Notes under the pieces: generated by a model | The model's input: the letters and a program-made list of their open reading frames with translations, nothing else | The model's database searches: none | Told to the model about the DNA's origin: nothing | Translations under genes and position numbers: made by a program | Part shown: positions 35,740 to 47,655 of the stretch, one piece after another | Layout: each line of letters opens with the position of its first letter | Position numbering within the stretch: position 1 is the first letter of the stretch | DNA from: Mangifera indica | Lineage: Eukaryota; Streptophyta; Magnoliopsida; Sapindales; Anacardiaceae | Assembly (NCBI RefSeq): GCF_011075055.1 | Contig: NW_025401112.1 | Span: forward strand, 363,894 to 427,893 | DNA: 64,000 nucleotides | Reading direction: 5' to 3'

Positions 35740-35980
35740 GTTTTGAGAGAAAATTGTTAGCCTTCTAAACTAAAAAAAAAAAAAAATTAAAATTTTAGAA
35801 TTTAATAATAAAACGATGATTTTATTTTTACCTCAAATATAAAATTTTAATATTAATTAATTCATAAATAAATATTTAATTTTTAAAAAACTCATGCACG
35901 TGTCTTTGTCTTTATATTAAAATTTAAGTGAAAGGTACTCCTTTGCCTTTAAATATATTGTAAAATTGGAAAAAAATAAA

Positions 35981-36235
35981 ATGAACCAATCGGTGGACAG
36001 TTTGCAGATGGAAGTGTCATCCAGAGTTGTTTCTAAAGGAGAAAGGGACGTGGGAAGAGCGAGAAGATTGCTTATTACGATTGCGAGAACGACCCCAGAT
36101 AGGCCTTCATGCCTCCTTGCATGGAGTTTAAGGTTGGAACTTGTTAATTTTCGTCTCGATTTTTTTCCTTTTTGGCATATGGGGTTTTTTTATCAGTTGT
36201 GTTTTTGTGGGACTCGCGCCTGGTCAACTTTGTGA
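35981..36235 (+). other. Orphan ORF, possible gene start or lncRNA exon
   Basis: 84 codons from an ATG only 33 bp beyond the foldback element. It starts MNQSVDSLQMEVSSRVVSKG, with a basic middle (RDVGRARRLLITIARTTPDR). An AAG|GTTGGA donor at 36132 could end an exon there, but joining it to the tract at 37035-37137 (acceptor CTTCCAG, coding for VFVFTLVAIFLLFQGISQ in another phase) does not keep frame. The base composition is more gene-like than its surroundings. No family is recognised. Confidence 0.22.
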
Positions 36236-39200
36236 TTAGTTTCTTTTGATGATCTATGTTTGATTATTTTTATGGCTCTTTGTACTGCGAAGTAAGTTTA
36301 TAAATGTAGTTTAGTTGAGCTTACCTACTAATTAATTTCTATACTTGTGATTTTCAATGGAAGTTGCGGAACACATGTTTGGTTTTGTTTAGAAAATTTG
36401 GAAATTTAGTGAGTTTATTGGCATTGTTCTCGCAAATGCAATCTCTTTTTTATATGTTCTTGCATTTGTTTAAATTTTTGTATAGGTATGTTAGTTTTCA
36501 TGAGCTTTTGGCTTCTATATTTTTTTAAGTTTTGTATTAGGAATTCAGAGACTACTGTGATCAATAGAAAGAATAACACATGGATAAAATGATTATGCTT
36601 CCGATCTTTGTTTTAATAATGTATTCCCTTGGATCAAAGCTTTTAGTCCAGCAATTTAGATCCTGTAAAACAAAATTAATCTTCAAATTAATGTTTTGCA
36701 GTTTAAGCACAATGCAACATTTGGTGTAGATGTTTAGGATAAAAGCTTGTGCAATATAAATTAGTTTTTCTTTAAGCATTCTTTGGAATAGAAACAATGT
36801 GCATTCAGAATGATGAGTGTTGAATGTTTAAAAAGGGAGGTTGTTGTTGAATTAGGAATATGTAACTCATTGAGTTATGGAGTTAGTACTGCAGACTCTG
36901 CAAATAATGAAATATTGTTATGCCTTGAAAAGTCATTCATGCAATGTCAGTCTAAAAGGGCCTTTGCTTCATGATTTTACTTGCCATTAATTGTATCTTT
37001 TGCTGAGTTTCATTCTATGCTTTTCTTCTTCCAGGTTTTTGTGTTCACATTGGTTGCAATATTTCTTCTTTTCCAAGGCATCTCTCAAATAGAGCATATA
37101 GACGGTTATTTATGGGCACTGCTTGTTCCTCTCTATAGTCATTGAACTCACTTTATGGCATAACATTCTTATCTCCATCTGACTTTTTAATTCTTCACTT
37201 TAAGGTACACTGTTCTTTCTTTACATTGAGGAGTCTTATAGTGTTTGCAGAGACCCAGGGCATGGAACTTGCAAGCTTTTCAAATGTGCTTTCAATCAGG
37301 AATTGCGACCAAAGATTGTCTTTACTTCATTTACTGCCTTTTGTCACTTAACATCTTTGCCTTAAACAGTGAGCACTGGTTGGCCTCTAAAATTTTGTCA
37401 CTGCATTAAATCTTTGATCGCTCTTGAATCTGTAATAGGTGTTGTCATTTTCCTAATATGATGAATTATTGATGTTCTCCTTTTCTGCAGTTGCTTTGAT
37501 TCCCAGATTATGCCATGCTGTTGAATATTTGGCCGAGTTCTTAAGATGTAATTTAAGTCTTTTCTCCTTGTACAGGTGAAATAAATGTGAATTCTCCTCT
37601 GCAACAGATTAGCTGTTCATAAGTTTAAATTATCATCAGCATACCTTTTTCTAGCTATTATGTATATCTTCCACCTGTTATGGTTTTAGAACTTCTTAAT
37701 CTTCGCTTAAGTATACTATTGTATTACTTGGTAATTTTAAGGTAGAATTTAAAATTCCACTTTTTATTGTTTTTTTTCCTTTATACAACAAATAGTTGAA
37801 ATATACAGTAAGTAGAGTCTTCCATCCTACATTTCTGACTGTTATGAAAATTAGAGATATCTACCTTGTCTAATGTATTGAATATCCACAGATGTTTCCT
37901 AATTTTTTTGGCGATATCTTCAGCATCAAATTGTTTGTAAGTGCATCTATGCATGGACTTTTGTAGTCTAGTTTCTTGGTAATATCTGCATAGATGCGTG
38001 TTGCTCATTGTGCTTGTCTTGAAATTATGTAATCTTCAGTATGCATACATGAACATGCATGTAATAATTTCTAATCAGTAGAAGATGGTAGCTTTAATGA
38101 ATCTTCATTTTTCAAAATTATTTAACATTCTATGATAATAGGGTTTAATAACTGAAACTGTTTCAAATGATTTGTTAATATACTTTTCAAATTGAATCGT
38201 CTGGACACATCCTTCACCTTGATTTTGGGAATCTCTATAAAAATTAACCTGATAAATCATGGTGGCCTTCTAGATGAAGCAGACAGCATTTCACGTTTGT
38301 GTCTAGCTTCCCTTTTTTGATGCAATAATTAAAACTATATGATCTGATTTTGTTGTATCTGTGCATGAACTTTTTCTAGTAGTTTCTTCTTTTGATGGAC
38401 AGTAAGTACTTCAAAGATGCTTGTGTATGGGTAGAGTTGATTTCAACTACCCTGAGCATTCTTTCCACAAATGCTGAGATTGGTCTTGGCTTTCTTCTAA
38501 TCGTCTCTTTGCTCTTGAAACTTACTCAAATCTTTTCTCTTTATGTCACCACCTCCATGGTCCCTTTGTCCATGACTTTGCAGAATCAACATATTCTAAT
38601 ACTTAATAATTATTTGTCCAGGTGGCAGCGCAATATAATACCAACTTTTATGTTTTGGCAGGTTAGGCATAGCGTTTAAGTCCATTTTATTCAATTTTTG
38701 TGTTGGACCTATACCCAATTATGTTATGTGGATGAGTCCATGGTTAAATTCGCCAGAGGACATTTGTGGTTGGAGCTGAAAAAGCCGTATCCATTTTAGC
38801 TATCACAGTATAATTTGATCTAACCTTGTTTTCTATCTTTTAAAAATTTCACGCAGCTGTAAAAGCTCATGTATCATGCCCCTGTGACTGTTGTCTATCA
38901 TCAAAGTGTGTGGGCCAAGATCGGGAGGACTGTTAATCCACTTCTAGACCATTATGCACCATTTTTGAGCAGTCCAATTCCTGTATTCAATAGTGGTTGT
39001 TCAGATAGAATTTCCCTGGAATTTGAGTAGGTTGAAGATTTTACATGGGATTTGCCTAGTTTTTTTCTTTGGAAGAAAACCCAATATTGGATTTTTCAAA
39101 TGTGATGAATCTGCCATCCGGACTCTAGATGGATCCTTCAACTAATGATGCAACTTTTCTTCCTTTGATATGTTTCAATCCTGGAAAATGCCTTTCCCAA

Positions 39201-40349
39201 CAATTTTGTGGTCATAGTTTAACAATGATATTGATATCCCAAACAGAATTAGATATTCCTGCATCTCCTGCTTCTGTAAAGCTTTGGTTACTGTGTTCCC
39301 CTTCGCTTGTGAGCACAATTTCATGAATTTGGGCAGAGAACTTTCTACACAGGCTAGAATATGGATAGACGTGACAATCGGATTGGTTTGACTACATCAT
39401 CATGACTTAACAACTGTCAGATACAAATCTAGATAATGAAGCCATGATTCCAATGCATTATGTGGACTGAACATGATATATTTGTACTGATTTAGCTTAA
39501 CGCCAAACCAAACCCACCAACAGAATTGAGGCATTTTAAGTGATGCAATACATGGGATAGATGACCAACCCAAACCATAATGCATGCTGCTGATGCAGGC
39601 GGCTGTGGAAAAACCAAGTGAATGCGTGCAAATTTGACCATGAAAACAAAGTTTTCGGTTCGACCATACAAATCACCTCTCGAAAAGAATTAAAAGAAAT
39701 GTACACCTTACGAGCAGAATTTGGGTGGCATAGTCGCCATCTAATCTTGAATATTTAATTCAAGCCTACGTTTTATATACTTTAATGCATCCAACTTTAC
39801 AACGACTACATCAAAATGATATTAACTCACATTTGATTACGTCTCCAAACAACTACTGTTACAATCTACAGGCTTCATGGATTTGCTTCCACGACTCTAG
39901 TTCAAGACTTTGGTGACTTTTCAAAATGTTGAAGTTGAAGCCATCCTATCAATCAGCGGTGACATGAGGTCATGATTCACGGAGAAGAAGAATCTGGCGA
40001 AGCAGAGGAGGAGTAATACAAGCAAAGCATGAACCCAATCGAACGGTGGGTCCCCTATGTCTGTTTAGCCGCACGTTTGTCAACTGGGTAACTGCCACTT
40101 GTGGGTTTAGTTTCTGTTGTGTCGTGTAATAATATTATTACTGCAATTGACAACACAATCCTCCATTTCTCCACCTTGGTTTTCTGAAGAAGGCCAAAAT
40201 CAGGCATTTTCATATTATTTATTCATTTAAAGTATCACTGCACATGCATTGTTTACATATACATACGCATGATATGTGTCTTATCAGAGCCACCCACTAA
40301 TACAAAAACAATCTCCCAATCCAATCTTTTTGTTTCTCCTTGAAAGTGA
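36236..40349. other. Long region without a confident gene
   Basis: T-rich, intron-like sequence on the + strand with several plausible donor and acceptor sites but no exon chain that stays open. Only the 102-bp tract at 37035-37137 has a protein-like hydrophobic reading. It may be a non-coding transcript, a dead gene, or simply the extended upstream region of ICME. Bases 40160-40349 are the probable ICME promoter and leader. Confidence 0.4.
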
Positions 40350-43300
40350 ATGTATATAATGAATAGGATAAATGGTATGCAGAGTAAAGCCATGCTTTCA
40401 AGAATTTGGGATGGTACGAGCAGTGGGGTTGATGGTAGTACCAACCACCAGAGGCGCCGTCGACAGGCCGGAAAACAGCCGCCAAGTCGCCAGAATTCTT
40501 TCACCCGCGATATTGGCCACGCTGCTTCTGAGACTTATCTTATCACTGGCCTTAGCTTCACTCTTCTCCGATATCTCGGGTAGTTCTTTCTTAATTGTTG
40601 TCACTTAAGTTGATGTTTATTCCTAGTCATTCAGTTTTAATGTCATTTTGCTTGTGATGGGTTGATGTAGAAATTCTGTTTGCCACATAATTTCTCTTTA
40701 ATTATTTATTTTGATTCAGGATAGGTTACCGGTGGATGAATAGATTGTTTGCCCTTGCTTGTTATGCCATGCTACTTTTGCCCGGTTTTCTCCAAGGTAT
40801 GATTTCTTTGAGCCTACTTCTTGTTGATTGTATGGTACACCGTTTCTTTATCTGTAGCTTTTGTTGTTTTACCAGCCATAAGTGACATGCACATTTTGAA
40901 ATTATGCTCACAGCGACTTTTCCCTACACCTATTCTTTACTCATTTGCTTTCTTGATGCCTTTTGACATTAGTTTCTTTCTTGCCGAAAGGCCTCTTCTG
41001 AGTATCTGTCTTTAGAATTTATTCTGCTTTTGGCACGATTGTGTGGAAATCTTAAACCTTTAAGAAAAGTATGCATCTAAGCAAGCTTTTTGTCATTTGA
41101 CATGTGGGATGGAATAATTATCTTTTAGGATTCCGTTAAATGGGTTCACATTAATTATGAAGCATCTGCCTTTAATCTTCTGCAGTGGGATATTATTATT
41201 TTTTTTCAAGTCAAGTCCGGCGGAGTATTGTTTATGGAGATCAACCAAGAAATAGGTAACAAATAATATTATGCGTATCCATTTTTTAGTGTATAAATAA
41301 ATACATATATAATATATCATCATATAATTGAGTATTACTTTATCCTTAATTCAAAATCACTTAATTATTTGCATATCAAATATATACCTATTTATGTATA
41401 CAAAGTAGGTACATATAGTTTTATTAATAGATAACGCATATATTTTGCTTATGAGCAATATCATGTGTATTTATTTTAGATATATAATTGTGTACACACT
41501 TATATATATCATCATATGATTGAGTGTTACTTTATCATCAATTCAAAATCATCTAATTATATGATGACACATATAAATATGTATATATTTATGTACTTAA
41601 AATAAATACACATAATTTTATTTTTTGCGTATAACGTATGAAATTACACTTGCCAATATCTCGCCTACTAATGCTACTTCTGCCATTAAATACTAGATTG
41701 GACCTATTTTTACCAACAAATAACGCTGAACAAGTACCAGTTGTGGTGTTTGTAACTGGAGGAGCATGGATCATTGGGTGAGAAATTTGGACTAGCTTCT
41801 CTTTTACTCAATTGTTCTTCATCAAATTGATGTATCAAACATTAATTCACAAATTTAAGTGGATCATGTACCCTGCCAAGGGCCAACACTTAAATGCTAC
41901 AAACTCAGCCATTCCTATGTTCTGATTTGAAAATTGCTCGCCGGGCTTACATTCTGAATTCGGTAGACACAATATATCAAAGTCAATGCATCGCAATGAT
42001 GGTAGCGAGGACATGATGCAATATGACTACTGTAACCTTTAGAATTACTTTTATGATTTTTGTTCCTTAAAATAACTGCAAGAGTTACATTTCAATAGGA
42101 TCTGTTTCATGGTACCAATTGCAACTTATGGATGAGGACGGCCTGTGGACATTTGTTCAATGACAGGACAGATAAAAAGTTTTAATTAATTTGAGTCCTT
42201 TGATCATGAATTTACTTCTAATGTCTGAACCAACACATTTATGACATACTCAGAACTCAGAAGAGGTGCAATTGAGTTATTCCTCCTTTATTTTCTGACA
42301 AGAATTGGACATATTTGAAATAGAATGTTTTCTCTTTTATGTGCATCTGTGCATTTTTGAGATGCTTAAAAGCCACATTTATTTGTTTACATTATAATTA
42401 GTCTGCTATTTTAGCCTTTTGTCTTTAGCTGATTCGAAGCTTTTTTTGTGGCAATGTACTAATGTTGGTTCCATTTTCATTGTATATAGCTAGCTATGTA
42501 TGTAGTCCTTTGACATTAAGTTTTCTAATTTCTTGCTGGTTTAGCTACAAAGCTTGGGGTTCGCTACTGGGAAGGCAGTTGGCTGAAAGAAATATCATAG
42601 TTGCATGCATTGATTACAGGTAGTTCATTAAGTTCAAGCTGTACTCGGAGTACATTATCCAGATATGTTTATTTTCGAAAAAGATGACGGAAACATTTCA
42701 AGAAATTGATTGGATTTGATAATGTTTGTGCAGATAATAATATTAATTTCCGAAGCTCTTTAAATTCTTGGTTCAGTCTTAACAGTTACTCTTCTTAATA
42801 AACATACTGAAATTTTATAGGATAATTATTTACAAGAGATTCTGGCGTTCTACAATCCAAATAATTACTTAAATCTATATGTGCTTGCAGAAATTTTCCC
42901 CAGGGAACTATTAGTGACATGGTGAACGATGTTTCTGAGGGGATCTCATTTGTCTGCAACAACATTGCTGATTATGGAGGTGATCCTAAGAGGTTAAATG
43001 CTGACATCCCTTTTTCCAGCATTCACAGTCTGATGTTCAAATTATGGCACTAATTTCTTCACGCATATTTTTGAGTAGGATTTATCTAATGGGGCAATCA
43101 GCTGGTGCACATATATCTTCTTGTGCTCTTTTGGAACAAACAATCAAAGAATCTAGGGGAGAGAGCACCTCATGGAGTGTTTCCCAGTTAAAAGCTTATT
43201 TTGGTTTATCTGGAGGGTGACCTTTTTACCTTTTACCTTGTTGTGATTCTGTGAATCTTAAGGATTGCTGAACTTAAGGAAATCATTTTTTTTCTTCTGT

Positions 43301-44712
43301 GATATCAAAACATCCTATGATAATTGTTAATAATCAGGAGAGTTGCTAATGTTTAACGAAATACTTCCTAGTTGAGACCCATCTAGTTAGCTGCTATTAC
43401 GTACAATGACAGTGTCAGGCTCAAGTTGAAAAAGTAATCTTTCAAATGTTAATAGAAGGCCGACAGGCGAATTTCATCAGTGGTGTCACCTGAAAAGGAG
43501 ATTTACTTCTTACACGGGAAATTTTTTTAAATGTGAAAAAATGAGAAACATGTTTTTAGGCTTGATGGTGTTTTGAAGGTGCAAACAAGTAATAGCTGTA
43601 ATTTGCTTCTATATGTGTTGATTGTTGTGTTGAACCTAATATATTTCCCTTTCAAATTCTGCAAACAGGTACAATTTATTTAATTTAGTGGAGCACTTCC
43701 ACAATCGTGGCCTCTATCGTTCCATCTTTTTAAGGTATCCTATGAATGATATTTTTGCAGATTATGGAACAGTATATTGTTGCAATATTTTCCCTTTTCA
43801 TATTTGTTGCCTCATATAAGGTTTATATTCATATGTAATTACAGCATCATGGAAGGAGAAGAATCCTTTGAACAATTTTCGCCTGAAGTTAGAATAAAGG
43901 ATCCGTGCATTAGAGATGCCGTTTCTTTCTTGCCTCCTATTATACTTTTTCATGGAACCGCGGATTACTCTATACCATCAGATGCCAGGTTAGTATGGTC
44001 TTCCTGAAATTCATATGGGATGTAATTTTTAGAATGAATGTATCAACAATATGGAAAGTGTGCATAAAAAGAAACTTTTATGTATGAATTTTCGAAGACC
44101 AGAAAAAAAGGGAAATTATAACACAATCTAATCCATCTTGCTCCTGGCATCTGAATTGTGCACAGCAAAACTTTTGTGGATGCTCTTCACGCAGTGGGTG
44201 CCAAAGCTGAGCTAATTTTATACGAAGGGAAAACTCATACAGATTTGTTTCTGCAAGTGAGTTACAGTTTTGATGTTGAATTTCATACATATCAGTTACC
44301 TAACTATTATTCCCGTCAAAATGTATTTTGTGACTTGTCATTGCTGTCTTGTGGTTTTGGGGATTTCCTATCTCAAAATTTGCTAATCTATGAATCAGAA
44401 AGGAACTCAAAGGCTGGTTTTAAGAACTGGTTTCCGAGTTCCACCATCAAAGTACTTATGTTCCCAATGATGCACTATATTTTGTGATACTGCCTGCCTT
44501 CTGGTGTTGAGAAACATGTTTGCCTGACTTTTTTCGGCGATGCAATGCAGGATCCTCTTAGAGGCGGTAAGGATGATCTATTCGACCATATTGTTTCTGT
44601 GATACATGCTGATGATAAGGAAGCTCTTGCCAATGATGCTATGGCACCACCAAGAAAACGTCTTGTTCCTGAAATTTTGTTAAGAATGGCCGGCCATATC
44701 AGCCCGTTTTAG
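40350..44712 (+). CDS. ICME: Isoprenylcysteine alpha-carbonyl methylesterase
   Basis: Eleven exons: 40350-40579, 40720-40796, 41186-41255, 41697-41777, 42545-42619, 42891-42992, 43079-43216, 43669-43734, 43845-43988, 44166-44256 and 44551-44712, giving 411 residues. ICME removes the methyl ester from the C-terminal prenylcysteine of processed proteins at ER/Golgi membranes, opposing ICMT, and affects ABA responses in Arabidopsis. Seen: a basic N-terminal tail ending [20 protein letters not shown], then a hydrophobic anchor [17 protein letters not shown], then the alpha/beta-hydrolase core. The core has an oxyanion-type VTGGAW, the nucleophile in GQSAG (S219), D320 in HGTADYSIP and H352 in GKTHTDLF, a complete triad. 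The ATG at 40350 follows an in-frame TGA at 40347; ATGs at 40359 and 40377 are alternatives. Intron 3 (41256-41696) hosts a small transposon. The C terminus, AGHISPF, matches the family. Confidence 0.96.
41463..41613. mobile_element. Small AT-rich MITE in ICME intron 3
   Basis: 151 bp with perfect 16-bp terminal inverted repeats, ATGTGTATTTATTTTA and TAAAATAAATACACAT. The centre CATATGATTGAGTGTTACTT.../...TAATTATATGATGACACAT is also self-complementary in part. A second related, degraded copy adjoins at about 41280-41430. Relatives with the same core occur near 95-165, 12110-12245, 22740-22880, 23130-23360 and 58265-58365. Confidence 0.75.
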
Positions 44713-45406
44713 GCCTTACGTTTCTCAAGGTCAATCACCATGCCATGGAGTGTTTCCAAGAGCTCTCATGCCAGGCAGTTGTATTACACCCTTGTCCTGC
44801 ACCTTTATCATTTAGTCATCAATTTTCGACTACTTAGCTGATTAATTTACTCCATTTGGTGGTACCATTTTGAGAGATGCAAGCTTACCAAGTGCTTTAA
44901 ACCATGGTGAGAAAATGAAAAGTTGTACTTTATCCAACTCTATTAGGTCTACCCACAAGCCAAGATAGGCTTCTTAATTAGAGGAAACTACATCTTCAAC
45001 CTTATGTTATGGATGAACCATTTCTTCATCTGTTGTTACAGGCTTAGTTAACTTATTTTCAGGAAATGAAAGTTATTGCATTTATGAATTCTTTCCCATC
45101 TCTAATCTTACCCAACCTAGTCTATCTCTTATTTTGCTCATTTTTCTGACTATACCAATTCTTGCCACTTTCATCTTCCCTTCAATGTGGTCCTCTCTTT
45201 CTTTGTGTGTTTGTGACATTTGTGCTCTCAAAGTGTTGCTCTATGCTTATGCTACTTGTGTGGTCCTAGATCTTATACACAAGTCCTAACATTATCTTGT
45301 CCATCGAAAAAGCCATTTTAGTGAAGATAAGAAAAATTACACATTAATTGTGTCGATCCTAACCAGATATATATCTCTTTTTAGTTCTATTTTTTTCCTT
45401 AACTAT
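44713..45406. other. ICME 3' UTR and intergenic
   Basis: No coding feature. The ICME 3' UTR is expected in the first ~250 bp. Confidence 0.5.
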
Positions 45407-45834
45407 TGTCGGAAATATATATTGGGCTTACAAGTGTGAAGATTGAAACCCATGTTATACAAAACCAATTGACTTTTTGTCAAGGTCCAATCCACACACT
45501 TATATACCACTCTCTTATGTTTTATTTATTAGATGTGAGACTCTTTCTTTATTTTTTATTTGAGTCTCCAACACCCCTGCTTAAGTGCAAGCACCTAGGC
45601 TGTTAAACCTATCTTTCGGCTCAGCCGATTCTTGGCTGGGTGCATTGTCACTTGTATCCAGGAACACTTAGGGTGTTAAACCCGCCGTTTGGCTCGTGCT
45701 CTGATATCATATCGGAAATATAAATTGGGCTTACAAATGTGAAGATTGAAACCTATGTTACACAAAAGCCAATTGGTTTTGTATGATATGAGTTTTAATC
45801 TTCACACTTGTAAGCGCAATATATATTTCCGACA
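45407..45834. mobile_element. 428-bp TG..CA inverted-repeat element with 5-bp duplication
   Basis: It starts TGTCGGAAATATATATTGGG and ends ATATATATTTCCGACA, inverted repeats of about 43 bp that include CTTACAAGTGTGAAGATT. It is flanked by ACTAT on both sides (45402-45406, 45835-45839). A third, direct copy of the terminal sequence lies inside at about 45713-45755. TG..CA ends with a 5-bp duplication are LTR-retroelement features, but the long inverted ends are not. It may be a solo LTR or a TRIM-like derivative that captured an inverted copy of its own end. Confidence 0.7.
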
Positions 45835-47655
45835 ACTATTAAGAACAAAAAATGAAGTAGCATTTTATTGTATTTTATATATACACAAATGAATAATTTC
45901 AACTATTTGAGAGGTTAATGCTTTCTATTTTGGCTATGGAGAAACCAATTTTTTTTTTAATTTGTCAAACTTTTGATACGCTAGATTCTCTTTCCTATTT
46001 AACCAAATGTTGTTTAGATAAACTCTAACTGTTCTCCCCTCTCTCCTTTCCAAAATTTCTTTTATGTTTGCTCATTTCATAAGTATGCTATCCCACTTTA
46101 TAACTTCTCATACATGTTTCATAATAGTCTAATCCTATTTCATGAATGTACATACATATTTAATAAAATATTAGTTTTAACATTACTCGTTTTTTTTGAA
46201 AATCACTTTATTTTCACGGTGGAAAAAATTAAAAATTTCTCTTTTTCCATAAATTGTCAAAAAAATATTTATTACTCAATCGCATTTATCACTAAATTGA
46301 TCTTTTTTATCCTTAGAAATCGTAGTTACTTTAAAATCACTTTGTTAGAACCCTAAAATGAAGTAACTCTTTATCATATTTATATATATTCTCAAATGGA
46401 TTATTTTGGCTATTCGAGAGACCAAAACTCTCCCTAATTTCTCTAGCTTTCAAGTGGCTAGACTTTCTTCCTCCATTAACCGAAGGCGGCCCAAACAAGA
46501 CTCAATTTTCCTCCCATCTATCCTTCCCCTACCTATCTTTAATGCTTGCTCATTAGCTGCTCATACATGATTTTTAATTGTCTAATACCATTTCAGTTTG
46601 TCAATAACTTCATCATTTTTATTGGATCTAATCCTACCATTGAGCCCAAATAAGAGTATGAATAATTCGATTTAGGCTATAAAATTAAAATTAAATTGTT
46701 TAAAAATTACAATTTGGTTTATAAAATAGTTCGGTTTGGATTGAAAAATTTTCAAACTGTTTTTTTAAGTTTGGATTATTATTCAAATCAAACTAAACCA
46801 TTCAAATCATGGTAGTCAAATCGCATATAAAAAAACCTAATTTTTCATATAACGTATTGTATGTATTGTATTAATTCAATATATCTTATGATATGTATGA
46901 TTTTTCACCTGTATTATATCGTATTTTAAGATACGTATCATATATCGTATGATATTGATAATTATGATTCAAATTGTTATTCAAACTGGAGTAAATCATA
47001 TTTTTTTTAATTTCGTTTAGATTAAAAATTTTTAAATAATTTTTTTTAGCTTGGTTTGAAAAATATCTCAAACCAGACTATATACATTTCTAACCCCAAA
47101 TTAGAACTCAATTCCAATTTCAATTGCAAGATAAAAGAAGTTTCTCAAAAACAAACAAACAAATAAATAAATAAATAAATAATTGGTCAAATACATTGTT
47201 GGATGGTCGTCAACAAATAAATAATAATATGACAGAATGAATAGAATTATTAACGAAATAAATAGTGTTATTGATAAATGACAGGATAATCAATATTATC
47301 GAAAGAGAATTCGAACTGAACTCAAACCAAAACTTTTACTTGAATTCATTTTAAATTAAATTGATTCAATTCGAATCTATCTCTATCATATTAACCGGGG
47401 TGACAAGTATTCCATAATCTTTGTTTCATTTAACAAAAAGAGAAGAATTTAAATAAAAATAAAAAGAAAAAAAGAAAAAAAAAATAATACCTATGTAATT
47501 GCTAAAATTGCGTGCCTATTTTAATCTTCTATGTTCCCACCAAATCCAAGCAGTTGAAAGCAACGGTTATTCTTTCAAAGATAACTGCCATGAACGAACC
47601 AAAAGCCTCCTCTTTCTCTGATTTTAGAAGTTCAGTCTGAGTAAAAACCTCTGCA
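45835..47655. other. AT-rich intergenic region upstream of the GEX3-like gene
   Basis: Low-complexity A/T DNA with runs such as AAATAAATAAATAAATAAAT near 47157. Bases 46640-47090 repeat TTCGGTTTGGATT/AATCAAACTAAACC-type motifs on both strands, like an eroded hAT-type MITE with no clear ends. No gene is seen. The promoter is probably within 47400-47655. Confidence 0.45.

Larger units (their letters stand above)
33594..35948. mobile_element. Long foldback Mutator-like element (copy C) with a nested insertion
   Basis: It begins GCCCAAAGGATTATTTTCCA and ends GGTACTCCTTTGCCT. It is flanked on both sides by the 9-bp duplication TTAAATATA (33585-33593 and 35949-35957), the size typical of Mutator-like elements. 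The whole left arm (33594 to about 34187) reads as the inverse of the right arm, apart from a nested insertion at 34562-35739. Paired landmarks include AAGACAAAGACAC near 33635 against GTGTCTTTGTCTT near 35900, CAATTTATATCA at 33925 against GATATAAATTG at 34400, and a 38-bp near-perfect central hairpin at about 34149-34229. No transposase frame is present. Without the insert it is about 1.17 kb. Confidence 0.88.

Noticed and set aside
38392..39330. Candidate exons with hydrophobic translations between 38.4 and 39.3 kb
   Set aside because: There is no consistent splice chain, no conserved motif, and the starts are mostly non-ATG; they look like T-rich chance frames.
40253..40604. Minus-strand frames over ICME exon 1
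   Set aside because: They lie antisense to a well-supported conserved exon and have no family features.
46114..46356. 80-codon Phe/Ile-rich frame
   Set aside because: The composition simply reflects AT-rich DNA; no homology or signals are seen.
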